Shown one piece after another: positions 34,108-42,495 of a DNA stretch of 64,000 nt. This stretch comes from CAIXSE01 sp040769125 (lineage in GTDB: Bacteria; Actinomycetota; Thermoleophilia; UBA2241): positions 1,550,001-1,614,000 of the forward strand of contig JAXGLO010000001.1 in the NCBI GenBank assembly GCA_040769125.1, given 5' to 3'. A model generated the notes under the pieces. The model worked only from the letters and a program-made list of their open reading frames with translations. It made no database searches and had not been told where the DNA came from. Each line of letters starts with the position of its first letter. The first letter of the stretch is position 1. The translations under genes and the position numbers were made by a program.

Positions 34108-35094
34108 CTAGAACGTCGCATAGTACGCCGCAAACCCGGCGCCGGCGAAGACGGCGGCGATGATCCAGAAGCGCACGATGATCTTCGTCTCCGACCACGC
34201 CTTAAGCTCGAAGTGGTGGTGGAGGGGGGCCATGAGCAGCACCCGGCGGCGGAACAGCTTGAACGAGGCGACCTGGATCATCACCGACAGAGCCTCGAGG
34301 ACGAACAGGCCGCCGATGATCACCAGCACGAACTCGGTGCGCGTCAGAACGGCCAGGCCCGCGATCGCCCCCCCAAGACCCAGCGAACCGGTGTCGCCCA
34401 TGAAGACGTCGGCCGGGAAGGTGTTGAACCACAGGAAGCCGAGACAGGCGCCACCGATGCAGCCGGCAACCACCATGAGGTCGGTAATGCCGGGGTCGTG
34501 TGCGTTGCGGCCGATGATGAAGGCTATGCCGGCCAAAGCCACGAGCACGATCGCCGACGCCCCGGCCGCCAGGCCGTCGAGGCCGTCCGTGAGGTTGACC
34601 GCGTTGGAGAAGCCGGCAATCGTGAGGAAGATCAGCGTGTAGAAGCCCACCGTGCCCATCTCGAGCTGGTGCGAGATGAAGGGCACGTCGACGCGGGTGT
34701 CGAGGCCGGCGAAGCGCAGCGCTATGAACCCGACGAACAGAGCGAGGAGCAGTTGCAGCGGCAGCTTGACCCGTGCCGGCAGGCCGAGGGAGCGCTTGCG
34801 CACGATCTTCGTCCAGTCGTCGGCGAAGCCGATCAGGGCGTTGCCCAGCGCCGCGATCATCACGGTCAGCGAGGCGACGGAGAAGCGGCTGAAGATCACG
34901 AACGGCACGAGCACCGCGAACCAGATGAGCACGCCGCCCATGGTGGGTGTGCCCGCTTTCGTCTTGTGGCCGTCAGGCCCCTCCTCACGGATGTTCTGGC
35001 CGAACTCATTAAGATGCAGCCAGCGAATGAAGGGGGGTCCGATGAGCAACATGAGGACCATGGCGACCACGCTTGCACCCATCGCTCTCAGCAT
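34108..35094 (-). CDS. mraY: Phospho-N-acetylmuramoyl-pentapeptide transferase
   Basis: Polytopic enzyme that transfers phospho-MurNAc-pentapeptide to undecaprenyl phosphate, making lipid I. Family blocks: GTPTMGGVLIW, FADDWTK, NLTDGLDGLAAG with the catalytic Asp pairs, FMGDTGSLGLGG, and the cytoplasmic MAPLHHHFELKAWSE. Length 328. The ATG at 35094 shares a base with the murF stop (TGATG). Confidence 0.98.
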   Translation of the reverse strand: MLRAMGASVVAMVLMLLIGPPFIRWLHLNEFGQNIREEGPDGHKTKAGTPTMGGVLIWFAVLVPFVIFSRFSVASLTVMIAALGNALIGFADDWTKIVRKRSLGLPARVKLPLQLLLALFVGFIALRFAGLDTRVDVPFISHQLEMGTVGFYTLIFLTIAGFSNAVNLTDGLDGLAAGASAIVLVALAGIAFIIGRNAHDPGITDLMVVAGCIGGACLGFLWFNTFPADVFMGDTGSLGLGGAIAGLAVLTRTEFVLVIIGGLFVLEALSVMIQVASFKLFRRRVLLMAPLHHHFELKAWSETKIIVRFWIIAAVFAGAGFAAYYATF

Positions 35095-36473
35095 CAATCG
35101 ACCCCCATCTCCGCGAGTGCCTCGGCCGCCCTCTCGAGGCGCAGCAGACGCGAGGCCTTCACCAGAACCGCGCTCCCCGGCGACACCACCTCGTGGAGCG
35201 CCGCCAGACAGTCCTCGACCGTCGCGAACCAGCGCTCGCCGGGCGCACCCGTGAGATAGCTGCGGCCGAGCTCGCCGATAGCGACCAGGCGTACCCCTGC
35301 CGCCGCGCAGTGGCGGCCGACATCCTCATGGTACTCCTCCGCGCCCGGACCGAGCTCGTACATCTCGCCGAGAACGGCGACGGTAGGCCGCCCGTCGGCG
35401 ATGCTCACGAGATGATCGACGGCCGCCTTCATGGCTGTGGGGTTCGCGTTATAGGCGTCGTTGAGCACGAGGCCGCCGCCGGGCAGCAGCGTGATCACGC
35501 CGCGCAAGGCGCTGAAGACGACCTGCGCAGCTCCCTCCGCCGCCGCCTCGAGCGGATGACCGAGCTCGAGGAAGGCGGCCAGCGCCGCCGTAGCGTCTTC
35601 GAGATAGTGGCTGCCGGTGAAGCTGAAGTCGAGCCGGGCACGACGCCCGAATGCGTCGACCAGCGCGTGCGTACTCGCTCCTCGTCGCTCGGCATCGACG
35701 ATGCGCACGTCCGCCGCCACTGCCGCACCGGCGGTCGCGCCCCCGAACGTGACGACGCGACCGCGATGGCCTCGCACGTGCCCGGCGAGCAGCGGCTCAG
35801 CGGCCGGCACCACCGCCGTGCCCCCGTCCAGCTCCTCCAGAAGCTCGGCTTTGGCCGCCGCGACGTCGGCAAGCGTCCCGACGAGCTCCAGGTGCACGGG
35901 CGCGATGGAGGTGATGACCCCCACGTTGGGGCAGGAGATCCTCGCAAGCTCGCCGATCTGGCCGCGACCGCGCATGCCCATCTCCACGACGACCACCTCG
36001 GTGCCCTGCCCGGCCTCCAGAAGCGTCAGCGGTACGCCGATCTCGTTGTTCAGGTTGTCGCGCGTGGCGACCACGTCGACCAGCGGCCGCAGCAGCGCCG
36101 CGAGGATGTCCTTGGTCGTGGTCTTGCCGGCGCTACCGGTGATCGCCGCCACGTCGGCGGAGAGCCGGCGTCGTGCGGCGCCGGCCAGCCGCTGGAGGGC
36201 GGCGAGGCCGTCGTCGACGACGATACAGGCGGCCGCCTCAGAAAGCCGCTCAGCCGTCTCCCGGCGCACCACGACCGCCGCCGCGCCCGCCGCCAGAGCC
36301 GCGCCGGCATACGCGTCGCCATCGAACCGTTCCCCGCGCAAGCCGACGAACAGGTCGCCCGGCCGCAGCACCCGGGAGTCGGTGCAGACGCGCTCCACGA
36401 CGGCCGACGGGTCGCCGCGCTCGAAGAGGCCGCCGCAAGCCGCAGCTACCTCGGTGAGCATCATCGGGATCAC
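35094..36473 (-). CDS. murF: UDP-MurNAc-tripeptide--D-alanyl-D-alanine ligase
   Basis: Adds D-Ala-D-Ala to the UDP-MurNAc-tripeptide. The N-terminal substrate domain has TDSRVLRPGDLFVGLRGERF. The ATP loop is ITGSAGKTTTKDI, and NLNNEIGVPLTLL and NDAYNANPTAM are family signatures. Length 459 with the GTG at 36473, which has GGAGG 9 nt upstream. ATG 36464 is an alternative. No ddl gene for D-Ala-D-Ala occurs nearby. Confidence 0.97.
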   Translation of the reverse strand: MIPMMLTEVAAACGGLFERGDPSAVVERVCTDSRVLRPGDLFVGLRGERFDGDAYAGAALAAGAAAVVVRRETAERLSEAAACIVVDDGLAALQRLAGAARRRLSADVAAITGSAGKTTTKDILAALLRPLVDVVATRDNLNNEIGVPLTLLEAGQGTEVVVVEMGMRGRGQIGELARISCPNVGVITSIAPVHLELVGTLADVAAAKAELLEELDGGTAVVPAAEPLLAGHVRGHRGRVVTFGGATAGAAVAADVRIVDAERRGASTHALVDAFGRRARLDFSFTGSHYLEDATAALAAFLELGHPLEAAAEGAAQVVFSALRGVITLLPGGGLVLNDAYNANPTAMKAAVDHLVSIADGRPTVAVLGEMYELGPGAEEYHEDVGRHCAAAGVRLVAIGELGRSYLTGAPGERWFATVEDCLAALHEVVSPGSAVLVKASRLLRLERAAEALAEMGVD

Positions 36474-36477
36474 GGGC

Positions 36478-37986
36478 TCATGCCTCCTCGCCGAACTCGG
36501 CCAGCAGCTCGACGACGACGGCCTGATCGTCGAACGGCAACCGCCGCTCGCCGATGATCTGGCCCTGCTCGTGTCCCTTGCCGGCGATGAGCACGGTGTC
36601 GCCGGGGCGGGCCGCGCGGAGCGACCGGGCGATGGCCTTGCGGCGATCCTGCTCGACGACGACGGCGCCGGCCCTCTCGGCGGGGATGCCGGCCATGATC
36701 TCGTCGATGATGCTCATAGGATCTTCGCTGCGCGGGTTATCCGATGTGACGATCGTCATATCGGACAGGCGCGCCGCGATCTCCCCCATCAACGGTCGCT
36801 TGCCACGGTCACGGTCGCCCCCGCACCCGAACACGACCGTGAGACGGCCGCCGGTCAGCGCACGCGCCGCCTGAAGGGCGTTCTCGAGCGAATCCGGTGT
36901 GTGCGAGTAGTCGACCACGACGCTGAACGGCTGCCCTGCGCGCACCGGCTTGAACCGGCCGGGCGCGCCCTGCATGCTCGCGAGGGCCTCAGCGATGTCC
37001 GCCGGCGAGACGCCCAGCGCGAGCGCCGTGGTGGCCGCCGCCAGCGCGTTCTCGACGTTGAAGCGGGCCGCCATCAGCAAGGTGACGCGCTGCTCGACGC
37101 CCAGACGCGGCACCCGGAGCGTGAAGGCCGACCCGTCGGCGCGCAGCTGAAGGTCTGAGGCCAGCGCGTCCGCTGGCTCCTCCCCGGAGCGCGAGCCCTC
37201 TACGGCATACGTCCAGAGCGCATCGCCGTACACTGGCCGGCACTCCTCTGCAAGCAGCCGACCGTAGGCGTCGCCGACGTTGACAACCGCGACCGCCGAG
37301 CCGTTGCGCGCGCCGTCAGGCAGGAAGAGCCGTCGTTTCGCGGCGAAGTAGTCGTCGAGATCGGCGTGGTAGTCGAGGTGATCGCGCGTGAGGTTGCTGA
37401 AGACGACCGCGTCGAAGTCGATGTCGGCGCTGCGCTCCTGAGCGAGCGCGTGGGAGCTGACCTCGAGGACGCACGCCCCGTCGCCCGCCTCGACCATCTC
37501 GCGAAACATGCGCTGCAGATCGAGCGACTCGGCCGTCGTGAGCGGCGCCGGGTACTCACGACTGCCGATCCGATTGACGACGGTGCCGAGCAGCCCCGAG
37601 GGCAGGCCAGCCGCGGAGAAGATCCCGGCGAGCAGATGAGCCGTGGTGGTCTTGCCGTTGGTGCCGGTGACGCCCACGACGCGCAGCTCGCGCGATGGAT
37701 CACCGTACCAGCGCGCCGCGATGGCCGCCATTGCGCGCCGCACCGACGGAACGACGACGTGCGGCACCGGCTCAGCGGTCTCGCGCTCGCAGACGAGCGC
37801 GGTCGCCCCTGCGGCGACCGCCTGCCCTGCGTACTCGTGTCCGTCGCAGGCGGCGCCGGGCACACAAAAGAAAAGCGTGCCGTCGGCGACGTCACGCGTA
37901 TGGCAGGCGAGCCCTCTGATGGCGGTGGACGCATCGCCGCGCACGGTGACGCTCGCGACCCCCTCGAGCAACGCAGCAAGCTTCAT
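36478..37986 (-). CDS. murE: UDP-MurNAc-tripeptide synthetase, meso-diaminopimelate type
   Basis: Adds the third residue to the stem peptide. ATP loop GVTGTNGKTTTAHL, substrate stretch HTRDVADGTLFFCVPG. The selectivity motif is DNPRSEDP, with the arginine that reads meso-diaminopimelate rather than lysine. Length 502 from ATG 37986. A GAGG abuts the ATG with no spacer, so the upstream TTG at 38004 is a possible start. It places the organism among DAP-type peptidoglycan makers. Confidence 0.97.
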   Translation of the reverse strand: MKLAALLEGVASVTVRGDASTAIRGLACHTRDVADGTLFFCVPGAACDGHEYAGQAVAAGATALVCERETAEPVPHVVVPSVRRAMAAIAARWYGDPSRELRVVGVTGTNGKTTTAHLLAGIFSAAGLPSGLLGTVVNRIGSREYPAPLTTAESLDLQRMFREMVEAGDGACVLEVSSHALAQERSADIDFDAVVFSNLTRDHLDYHADLDDYFAAKRRLFLPDGARNGSAVAVVNVGDAYGRLLAEECRPVYGDALWTYAVEGSRSGEEPADALASDLQLRADGSAFTLRVPRLGVEQRVTLLMAARFNVENALAAATTALALGVSPADIAEALASMQGAPGRFKPVRAGQPFSVVVDYSHTPDSLENALQAARALTGGRLTVVFGCGGDRDRGKRPLMGEIAARLSDMTIVTSDNPRSEDPMSIIDEIMAGIPAERAGAVVVEQDRRKAIARSLRAARPGDTVLIAGKGHEQGQIIGERRLPFDDQAVVVELLAEFGEEA

Positions 37987-38077
37987 CCTCAGCCATTCTA
38001 CCAAAGCGGTGACCCGGAGCTACTCGACGGCCAGCCCGGCGAAGCACAGCGGCCGGCGCTGAACACGACGGCCGGCT

Positions 38078-39832
38078 TCACGGCGCGATCTCCAGGCGCT
38101 GCAAGGCGTAGCGCATGATCTGCCGAACGGCCGGCGCTGCGATATCGCCACCGTAGATCGAGGTGCGAGGCTCGTCGACGGCGACCAGCACCACGAGCCG
38201 CGGGCGCGAGGCGGGCACCATGCCGACGAAAGACGCCACGTAGTTGGTCTTGGAGTAGCCGCTGCCGTCGGGCAGGGGTTTCTCGGCGGTGCCGGTCTTT
38301 CCGGCGACGGCGTAGCCGGGGATCCGCGCCTTGGTGCCCGTACCCGCGGCCACAGCCGTGGCCAGCATCGAACGCACCTGGGCGGCCACCTTCGCCGGGA
38401 TCACGCGGCGGCCCGACTTGCGTTCGACCACATCGTCTCCCACCTGGGCGACCAGCCTCGGCTCGACGCGCACGCCGCCGTTGGCGACGACCGAGAAGGC
38501 GACGGCCATCTGCAGCGGGGTGACGGCGATACCCTGCCCCATGGGAATGTTCGCTATAGACGTGCCCGACCACTGGTTGGCCGGCGGCACGATGCCCGCC
38601 GCCTCGCCGGGGAAGTCGACCCCGGTCGGCCGCCCGAAGCCGAAGGCCTTCATCCACCTGAGCATGCTAGCCTTGCCCATCTCCATGCCGATCTTGACCG
38701 ACCCTACGTTGCTCGACCACTGCAGGATCTCCCTCACGGAGTAGGTGACGACGCCGCGCTCGTGCGATTCGTTGATCGTACGGTCGTAGAGAGTGAGCGA
38801 GGACGGCAGCGTATAGTGCTTGGTCGGCGTAACTACACGATCGGCGAGCGCCCCCGAGATCGTGACCAGCTTGAAGATGGACCCGGGCTCGTAGACGTCG
38901 GTGATGCAGCGGTTGCGGTTGGCGTCGGCGCTGCGGCTGAAATCGTGGTTCTTGACCTTGGGCACGCTGGCCATGGCCAGGATATCGCCGGTGCGCGGCG
39001 CCATGACGATGGCGACGGCCGCTTTGGCGGAGGAGCTGCTCACGGTGCGAGCAAGGACGTCCTCGGCGGTGAACTGGATGTTCTCGTCGATGGTCAGGCG
39101 CACATCGGTGCCGGCCACCGGCTGTTTCTGGTTGACGACCTTCAGAGCGTGGCCGGCGGGATCGCGCACGACCTCCTCGCTGCCGGGTGTGCCGCTCAGC
39201 TCCTTGTCGAACTCCAGCTCGATGCCGGCGAGACCCGTGTTATCGACGCCGACGAAGCCCAGCACCTGCGCCAGGGAGCCCTTCATCGGATAGAGGCGCT
39301 CCACCTCCTCGTAGGCGCCAACACCCGGCAGATCGAGAGCCAGAGCGGCCTTTGCCAACGCCGGATCGACCTTGCGCGCCACGAAGGCGAATCCGCTCTC
39401 GCGGTCGGCCAGAGCCTTGGCGATCGCCTTGCGATCCCGACTCTCGCGGATCTGGAGCACATCGGCGAGCCGGCGGGCAGCGACAGCGGGGTTGTCCAGC
39501 ATATATGGGGTGGCGAACACCGTCTGCGCCGACTTGCCCACGGCCAGCTCCTGACCGTAACGATCGAGAATAGCGCCGCGATGCGCCGGGACGGTCACGC
39601 GCGCGGTCTGCTGCTGCCGCGCCAGCTCGGTGAGGCGCTCCGACGACGTAGCGAGAGCGACCGCCTTCCCGCCCACGAACACCAGAAACACGATGAAGAC
39701 GAAGCGGAGCAGGCGGATGCGGCCGTCGACCCCGCTCACACCGCCGCCACCTGTCGCGCGGCCTCCGGGCGCGCGGAACCCGGCGCCGCGCCGGCTGCCT
39801 GCGCGACGCCTCGATGTGGGCACGCCCGCCAT
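38078..39832 (-). CDS. ftsI: Septal transpeptidase FtsI (penicillin-binding protein 3 type)
   Basis: Class B PBP that cross-links septal peptidoglycan. A membrane helix at about 40-60 and a PBP dimerisation domain precede the transpeptidase domain. Catalytic motifs are intact: SIFK (318-321), SSN (373-375) and KTG (512-514). Length 584, with no PASTA domains at the C-terminus. ATG at 39832 shares a base with the ftsL stop. The first 35 residues are Arg/Gly-rich and cytoplasmic. A 91-nt gap separates it from murE. Confidence 0.96.
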   Translation of the reverse strand: MAGVPTSRRRAGSRRGAGFRAPGGRATGGGGVSGVDGRIRLLRFVFIVFLVFVGGKAVALATSSERLTELARQQQTARVTVPAHRGAILDRYGQELAVGKSAQTVFATPYMLDNPAVAARRLADVLQIRESRDRKAIAKALADRESGFAFVARKVDPALAKAALALDLPGVGAYEEVERLYPMKGSLAQVLGFVGVDNTGLAGIELEFDKELSGTPGSEEVVRDPAGHALKVVNQKQPVAGTDVRLTIDENIQFTAEDVLARTVSSSSAKAAVAIVMAPRTGDILAMASVPKVKNHDFSRSADANRNRCITDVYEPGSIFKLVTISGALADRVVTPTKHYTLPSSLTLYDRTINESHERGVVTYSVREILQWSSNVGSVKIGMEMGKASMLRWMKAFGFGRPTGVDFPGEAAGIVPPANQWSGTSIANIPMGQGIAVTPLQMAVAFSVVANGGVRVEPRLVAQVGDDVVERKSGRRVIPAKVAAQVRSMLATAVAAGTGTKARIPGYAVAGKTGTAEKPLPDGSGYSKTNYVASFVGMVPASRPRLVVLVAVDEPRTSIYGGDIAAPAVRQIMRYALQRLEIAP

Positions 39833-40284
39833 CAGGGCTTCGCGGCCACCCTGGTGAGGCCCGCGCCCGCGCCCTTTCTCGCCTTCAGGTACTCGAGGTG
39901 GGCCGGGTACTGCAGGCCGAGCTTGTCGGACGCGATCCGCTGGATGCGAACCGACGAGCCGAGCTCGGCCAGATCCTCACTGAGCCGCGCGTTCTCGGCG
40001 CTGAGCCGGCGCTCCTCGCGGACGATTGCGTCGGTCTGCAGCGTCTTCTCGACGACGGCAAAACTGATCCAGACGCGCCCGACGGCGAGCAGCGCCACGC
40101 AGACCACGAAGGCCACGAAGAGGCGCATCAGGCGCGGGCCGGGAGCGACCCGGCGGGCGGCCACGGGGGCGGTGCGACGAACAGCCCCAGCGGGGCTGCT
40201 GCGCTGCTGCACGTTGGAGATGGACGGTCGCCCGGCGCCAGCCCTGGAAGAAACAGGGCGCCGAGCCTCTGCCGCGGCGCCCAC
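39832..40284 (-). CDS. ftsL: FtsL-like septum formation protein
   Basis: Assigned by position between rsmH and ftsI and by structure, since the family is poorly conserved. The 150-residue protein has a basic Ala-rich cytoplasmic tail (about 55 residues), one membrane helix (MRLFVAFVVCVALLAVGRV) and a coiled coil (VREERRLSAENARLSEDLAE). It ends with SDKLGLQYP, as in FtsL/FtsB proteins. It would form the FtsQLB scaffold. GTG at 40284, 3 nt after the rsmH stop, with no strong ribosome site. Coupled reinitiation is likely. Confidence 0.8.
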   Translation of the reverse strand: MGAAAEARRPVSSRAGAGRPSISNVQQRSSPAGAVRRTAPVAARRVAPGPRLMRLFVAFVVCVALLAVGRVWISFAVVEKTLQTDAIVREERRLSAENARLSEDLAELGSSVRIQRIASDKLGLQYPAHLEYLKARKGAGAGLTRVAAKP

Positions 40285-40286
40285 GT

Positions 40287-41219
40287 CTACAACCCGAGCC
40301 GGATCGCGGCGCGCAGCTTGGCCGCTTTGCTGCGCGGGTTGATCTCGACCTCGTGAGGCCGCGGCGTGAGCGGACGACGCGTGAGGACGCGCAGCGTCGG
40401 TTCGTGCCCGCAGACGCACTGCGGAAGGCCCGGCGGGCAGATGCAGCCTGCGGCATGACCCCGGAAGAACTCCTTGACCATGCGATCCTCGAGTGAATGG
40501 AAGCTCATGACGGCGAGGCGGCCGCCCAGTCGCAGGACCCGATACGCCTCGTCCAGGCCGTGAGCAAGCGACTGCAACTCGTCGTTGACGACGATGCGCA
40601 GCGCCTGAAAGACGCGCCGGGCCGGATTGCCGGCGCCGAAGCGCGCCGGCGTCGGGATGTTGCGCTTGATGATGTCGACGAGTTCGCGGGTCGTCGTCAG
40701 CGAGCGTCGGGCACGCGCCTGGACGATGCCGCGGGCGATGCTGCGCGCATAGCGCTCCTCGCCGTACCGACGGAAGATGTCGCTCAGCTCCGCCTCGGGC
40801 AGCGTGTTCACGAGATCGGCGGCGGTGACTGTGAGGTCCGGGTCCATGCGCATGTCGAGCGGCGCGTCGTAGGCGTAGGAGAAGCCCCGCTCGCGCCGGT
40901 CGAGCTGCATCGATGAGACGCCGAGATCCATATAGATCATGTCGGCCGAGCCGTCGGCGAAGCCGGCCAGGACGTCGCTGAACGTGCCGTGGTGGAGCTC
41001 GCAGGCGCAGGGAGCCGCGGCCGCCACGTCGCGGAAGTACTCGTCGACGCTGGGGTCGCGGTCGATGGCGATGAGCCGGCCCGTGTCGCCGAGGGCAGCC
41101 GCTACCGCCTCGGCGTGGCCGCCAGCCCCGAACGTGCAGTCGACGGCCACTTCACCAGCGGCTGGCCGAAGCACATCGAGAAGCTCGGAGAGGAGCACCG
41201 GGGTGTGCGCGAGAGCCAT
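40287..41219 (-). CDS. rsmH: 16S rRNA m4C1402 methyltransferase RsmH
   Basis: SAM-dependent N4-cytosine methyltransferase acting on 16S rRNA C1402. N-terminal HTPVLLSELLDVL, SAM block VDCTFGAGGHAEAV, MDLGVSSMQLD and the C-terminal signature LRLGGRLAVMSFHSLEDRMV are all visible. Length 310. The ATG at 41219 follows mraZ by 7 nt. The frame is open much further upstream, but that part is out-of-frame mraZ. Confidence 0.97.
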   Translation of the reverse strand: MALAHTPVLLSELLDVLRPAAGEVAVDCTFGAGGHAEAVAAALGDTGRLIAIDRDPSVDEYFRDVAAAAPCACELHHGTFSDVLAGFADGSADMIYMDLGVSSMQLDRRERGFSYAYDAPLDMRMDPDLTVTAADLVNTLPEAELSDIFRRYGEERYARSIARGIVQARARRSLTTTRELVDIIKRNIPTPARFGAGNPARRVFQALRIVVNDELQSLAHGLDEAYRVLRLGGRLAVMSFHSLEDRMVKEFFRGHAAGCICPPGLPQCVCGHEPTLRVLTRRPLTPRPHEVEINPRSKAAKLRAAIRLGL

Positions 41220-41226
41220 CTCGGGC

Positions 41227-41667
41227 TCACGAAGATGCGCGCTCGTCAGCGGGAGCATCGGCTTCCTCCTCCAGTCGGGACAGATACTCGGCCCAGGCGG
41301 CGCGATCCCAGATCTCGATGTGGTCGGCCGCCCCGATAATGGTGACGTCGCGGCCGATGCCGGCATACTCGAGGTGCCGGGACGAGAGCGTGACGCGGCC
41401 CTGCCGATCGAACTCCTGGAACACGGCGTTGGCGGCCAGGAAGCGCTTGACGTCGCGGCGCTCCGCGGAGCCCGCCGCAGTCGCTTCGGTGTCCTCGGCC
41501 AGACGCTGCTGGAACTCGTCCGGCGAGTAGCCGCCGAGGCAGCGTTCGTTCTCCTTGGTGACGTAGACGCCCTCGGAGAAGTGCGGGCGCAGGCGTGCCG
41601 GGATGGCGATGCGATTCTTCGCATCCAGCGTGAACTCGAACTCGCCCACCAGGATCGGCCGCTGCAT
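41227..41667 (-). CDS. mraZ: Transcriptional regulator MraZ
   Basis: DNA-binding protein with two SpoVT/AbrB-like half domains. It forms ring-shaped oligomers and represses its own division operon. The first repeat has GEFEFTLDAKNRIAIPARLR and the second has FDRQGRVTLSSRHLEYAGIG. Length 146. ATG at 41667 is only 7 nt from a TACAGT -10 element, so the mRNA is probably leaderless. No ribosome site is present. The upstream 80 bp hold eight phased GTG triplets, described separately. Confidence 0.97.
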   Translation of the reverse strand: MQRPILVGEFEFTLDAKNRIAIPARLRPHFSEGVYVTKENERCLGGYSPDEFQQRLAEDTEATAAGSAERRDVKRFLAANAVFQEFDRQGRVTLSSRHLEYAGIGRDVTIIGAADHIEIWDRAAWAEYLSRLEEEADAPADERASS

Positions 41668-41673
41668 GGCAGC

Positions 41674-41747
41674 CACTGTAATCCACTTTCCCCCACGATG
41701 CAACACATTACTGTCACTATTCCCCACCAAACGCCACCTGCCAACAC
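41674..41747 (-). promoter_or_regulatory. Probable MraZ operator: eight helically phased GTG boxes
   Basis: On the coding strand, GTG (CAC on the plus strand) occurs at 41674, 41684, 41694, 41704, 41715, 41725, 41735 and 41745 (left coordinates). The steps are 10, 10, 10, 11, 10, 10 and 10 bp. Several extend to the TGGGG or TGGAT form known for MraZ sites. All face the same side of the helix, and the array covers the -35 and -10 of the mraZ promoter, fitting autorepression. Confidence 0.8.
41675..41703 (-). promoter_or_regulatory. Leaderless-type promoter of mraZ
   Basis: TTGCAT (41698-41703), a 17-bp spacer and TACAGT (41675-41680) on the minus strand. Seven bases separate the -10 from the ATG, so transcription would begin at or next to the start codon. 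This would be the head promoter of the whole division cluster. Confidence 0.65.
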
Positions 41748-41985
41748 CGCGCCGCGAAAACGGAGCGAACCAGAGCCCGGCGGACGCGAGAGCGGAGGAC
41801 GGCAAGGGATTCCGGGGGCGGTTTTCCCTTGAGCGCGTGAGCGTTGATGAACTTCGAACGCGCGCGAGAGCTGATGAGGGACGATACGCGTGGGGCGATG
41901 AGCCCGCGCACACGCTCAGAATCGCCGGCGGAACGGCATCATGCCCCGGGCGACCGGGCAGGCATGTGGCCCGGGGGAATCTCGG
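41748..41985. other. Rest of the gap between the LysM gene and mraZ
   Basis: Together with the operator this gap is 318 nt long. I see no convincing gene in it. CATGCC (41940-41945) and GGCATG (41961-41966) bracket CCGG/CCGG, forming an imperfect hairpin about 20 nt after the LysM stop that may terminate the pyrF-LysM transcript. Confidence 0.45.
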
Positions 41986-42495
41986 CTACCGCCGCGGCAG
42001 GCGAAGCTTCTGGCCGACGGCCAGGGAGGTGCTGGAGACGCCCGGATTGAGCGCGAGGATAGCTTTGGGCGTGGTACCGAAGCGTGCGGCGATCCCCGAC
42101 AAGGTGTCGCCGCTCTTGACAACGTACACCCTGGGCGTCCGCTTCGCGGCCGCCGACTTCGCGGGCGAGGGGGACGGAGAGGGCGATGGCGTACCGCCGC
42201 CGATCACGCCGGACTGGACCGCCAGGCTGAGGACGATGATGACGGCGACGAGGAACGCGGCCGGCGCGGCGATGCGCGCGACTGTGCGCTCGTTCGCACC
42301 GAACCGCGCATGGTGAGGCATGCCCCGCGAGGCATGCGCGGCACGCAAGGGTCGCGGGGCTGGACGCGGTGGCTCGCCAGACCCGGCGCCGCGGCGAGAC
42401 TCGATCGCCCGCAGACGCCCGAGGGCGTCGGCGAGATCGGCGTCCGGGGCGTCGCCGCCCGTCAAGTGGCTTGTCGAGTGCGTATGGTCCGTCAT
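41986..42495 (-). CDS. Membrane-anchored LysM-domain protein
   Basis: A 169-residue protein with a hydrophilic N-terminal part (1-70), one transmembrane helix (IAAPAAFLVAVIIVLSLAV), a short Ser-Pro linker (SPSPSPSP) and one C-terminal LysM domain (VVKSGDTLSGIAARFG to VGQKLRLP). LysM binds peptidoglycan glycan chains, so the protein probably tethers the membrane to the wall. No enzyme domain is attached. ATG overlaps the pyrF stop (ATGA). It lies next to the division cluster, which fits a wall-related role. Confidence 0.88.
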   Translation of the reverse strand: MTDHTHSTSHLTGGDAPDADLADALGRLRAIESRRGAGSGEPPRPAPRPLRAAHASRGMPHHARFGANERTVARIAAPAAFLVAVIIVLSLAVQSGVIGGGTPSPSPSPSPAKSAAAKRTPRVYVVKSGDTLSGIAARFGTTPKAILALNPGVSSTSLAVGQKLRLPRR

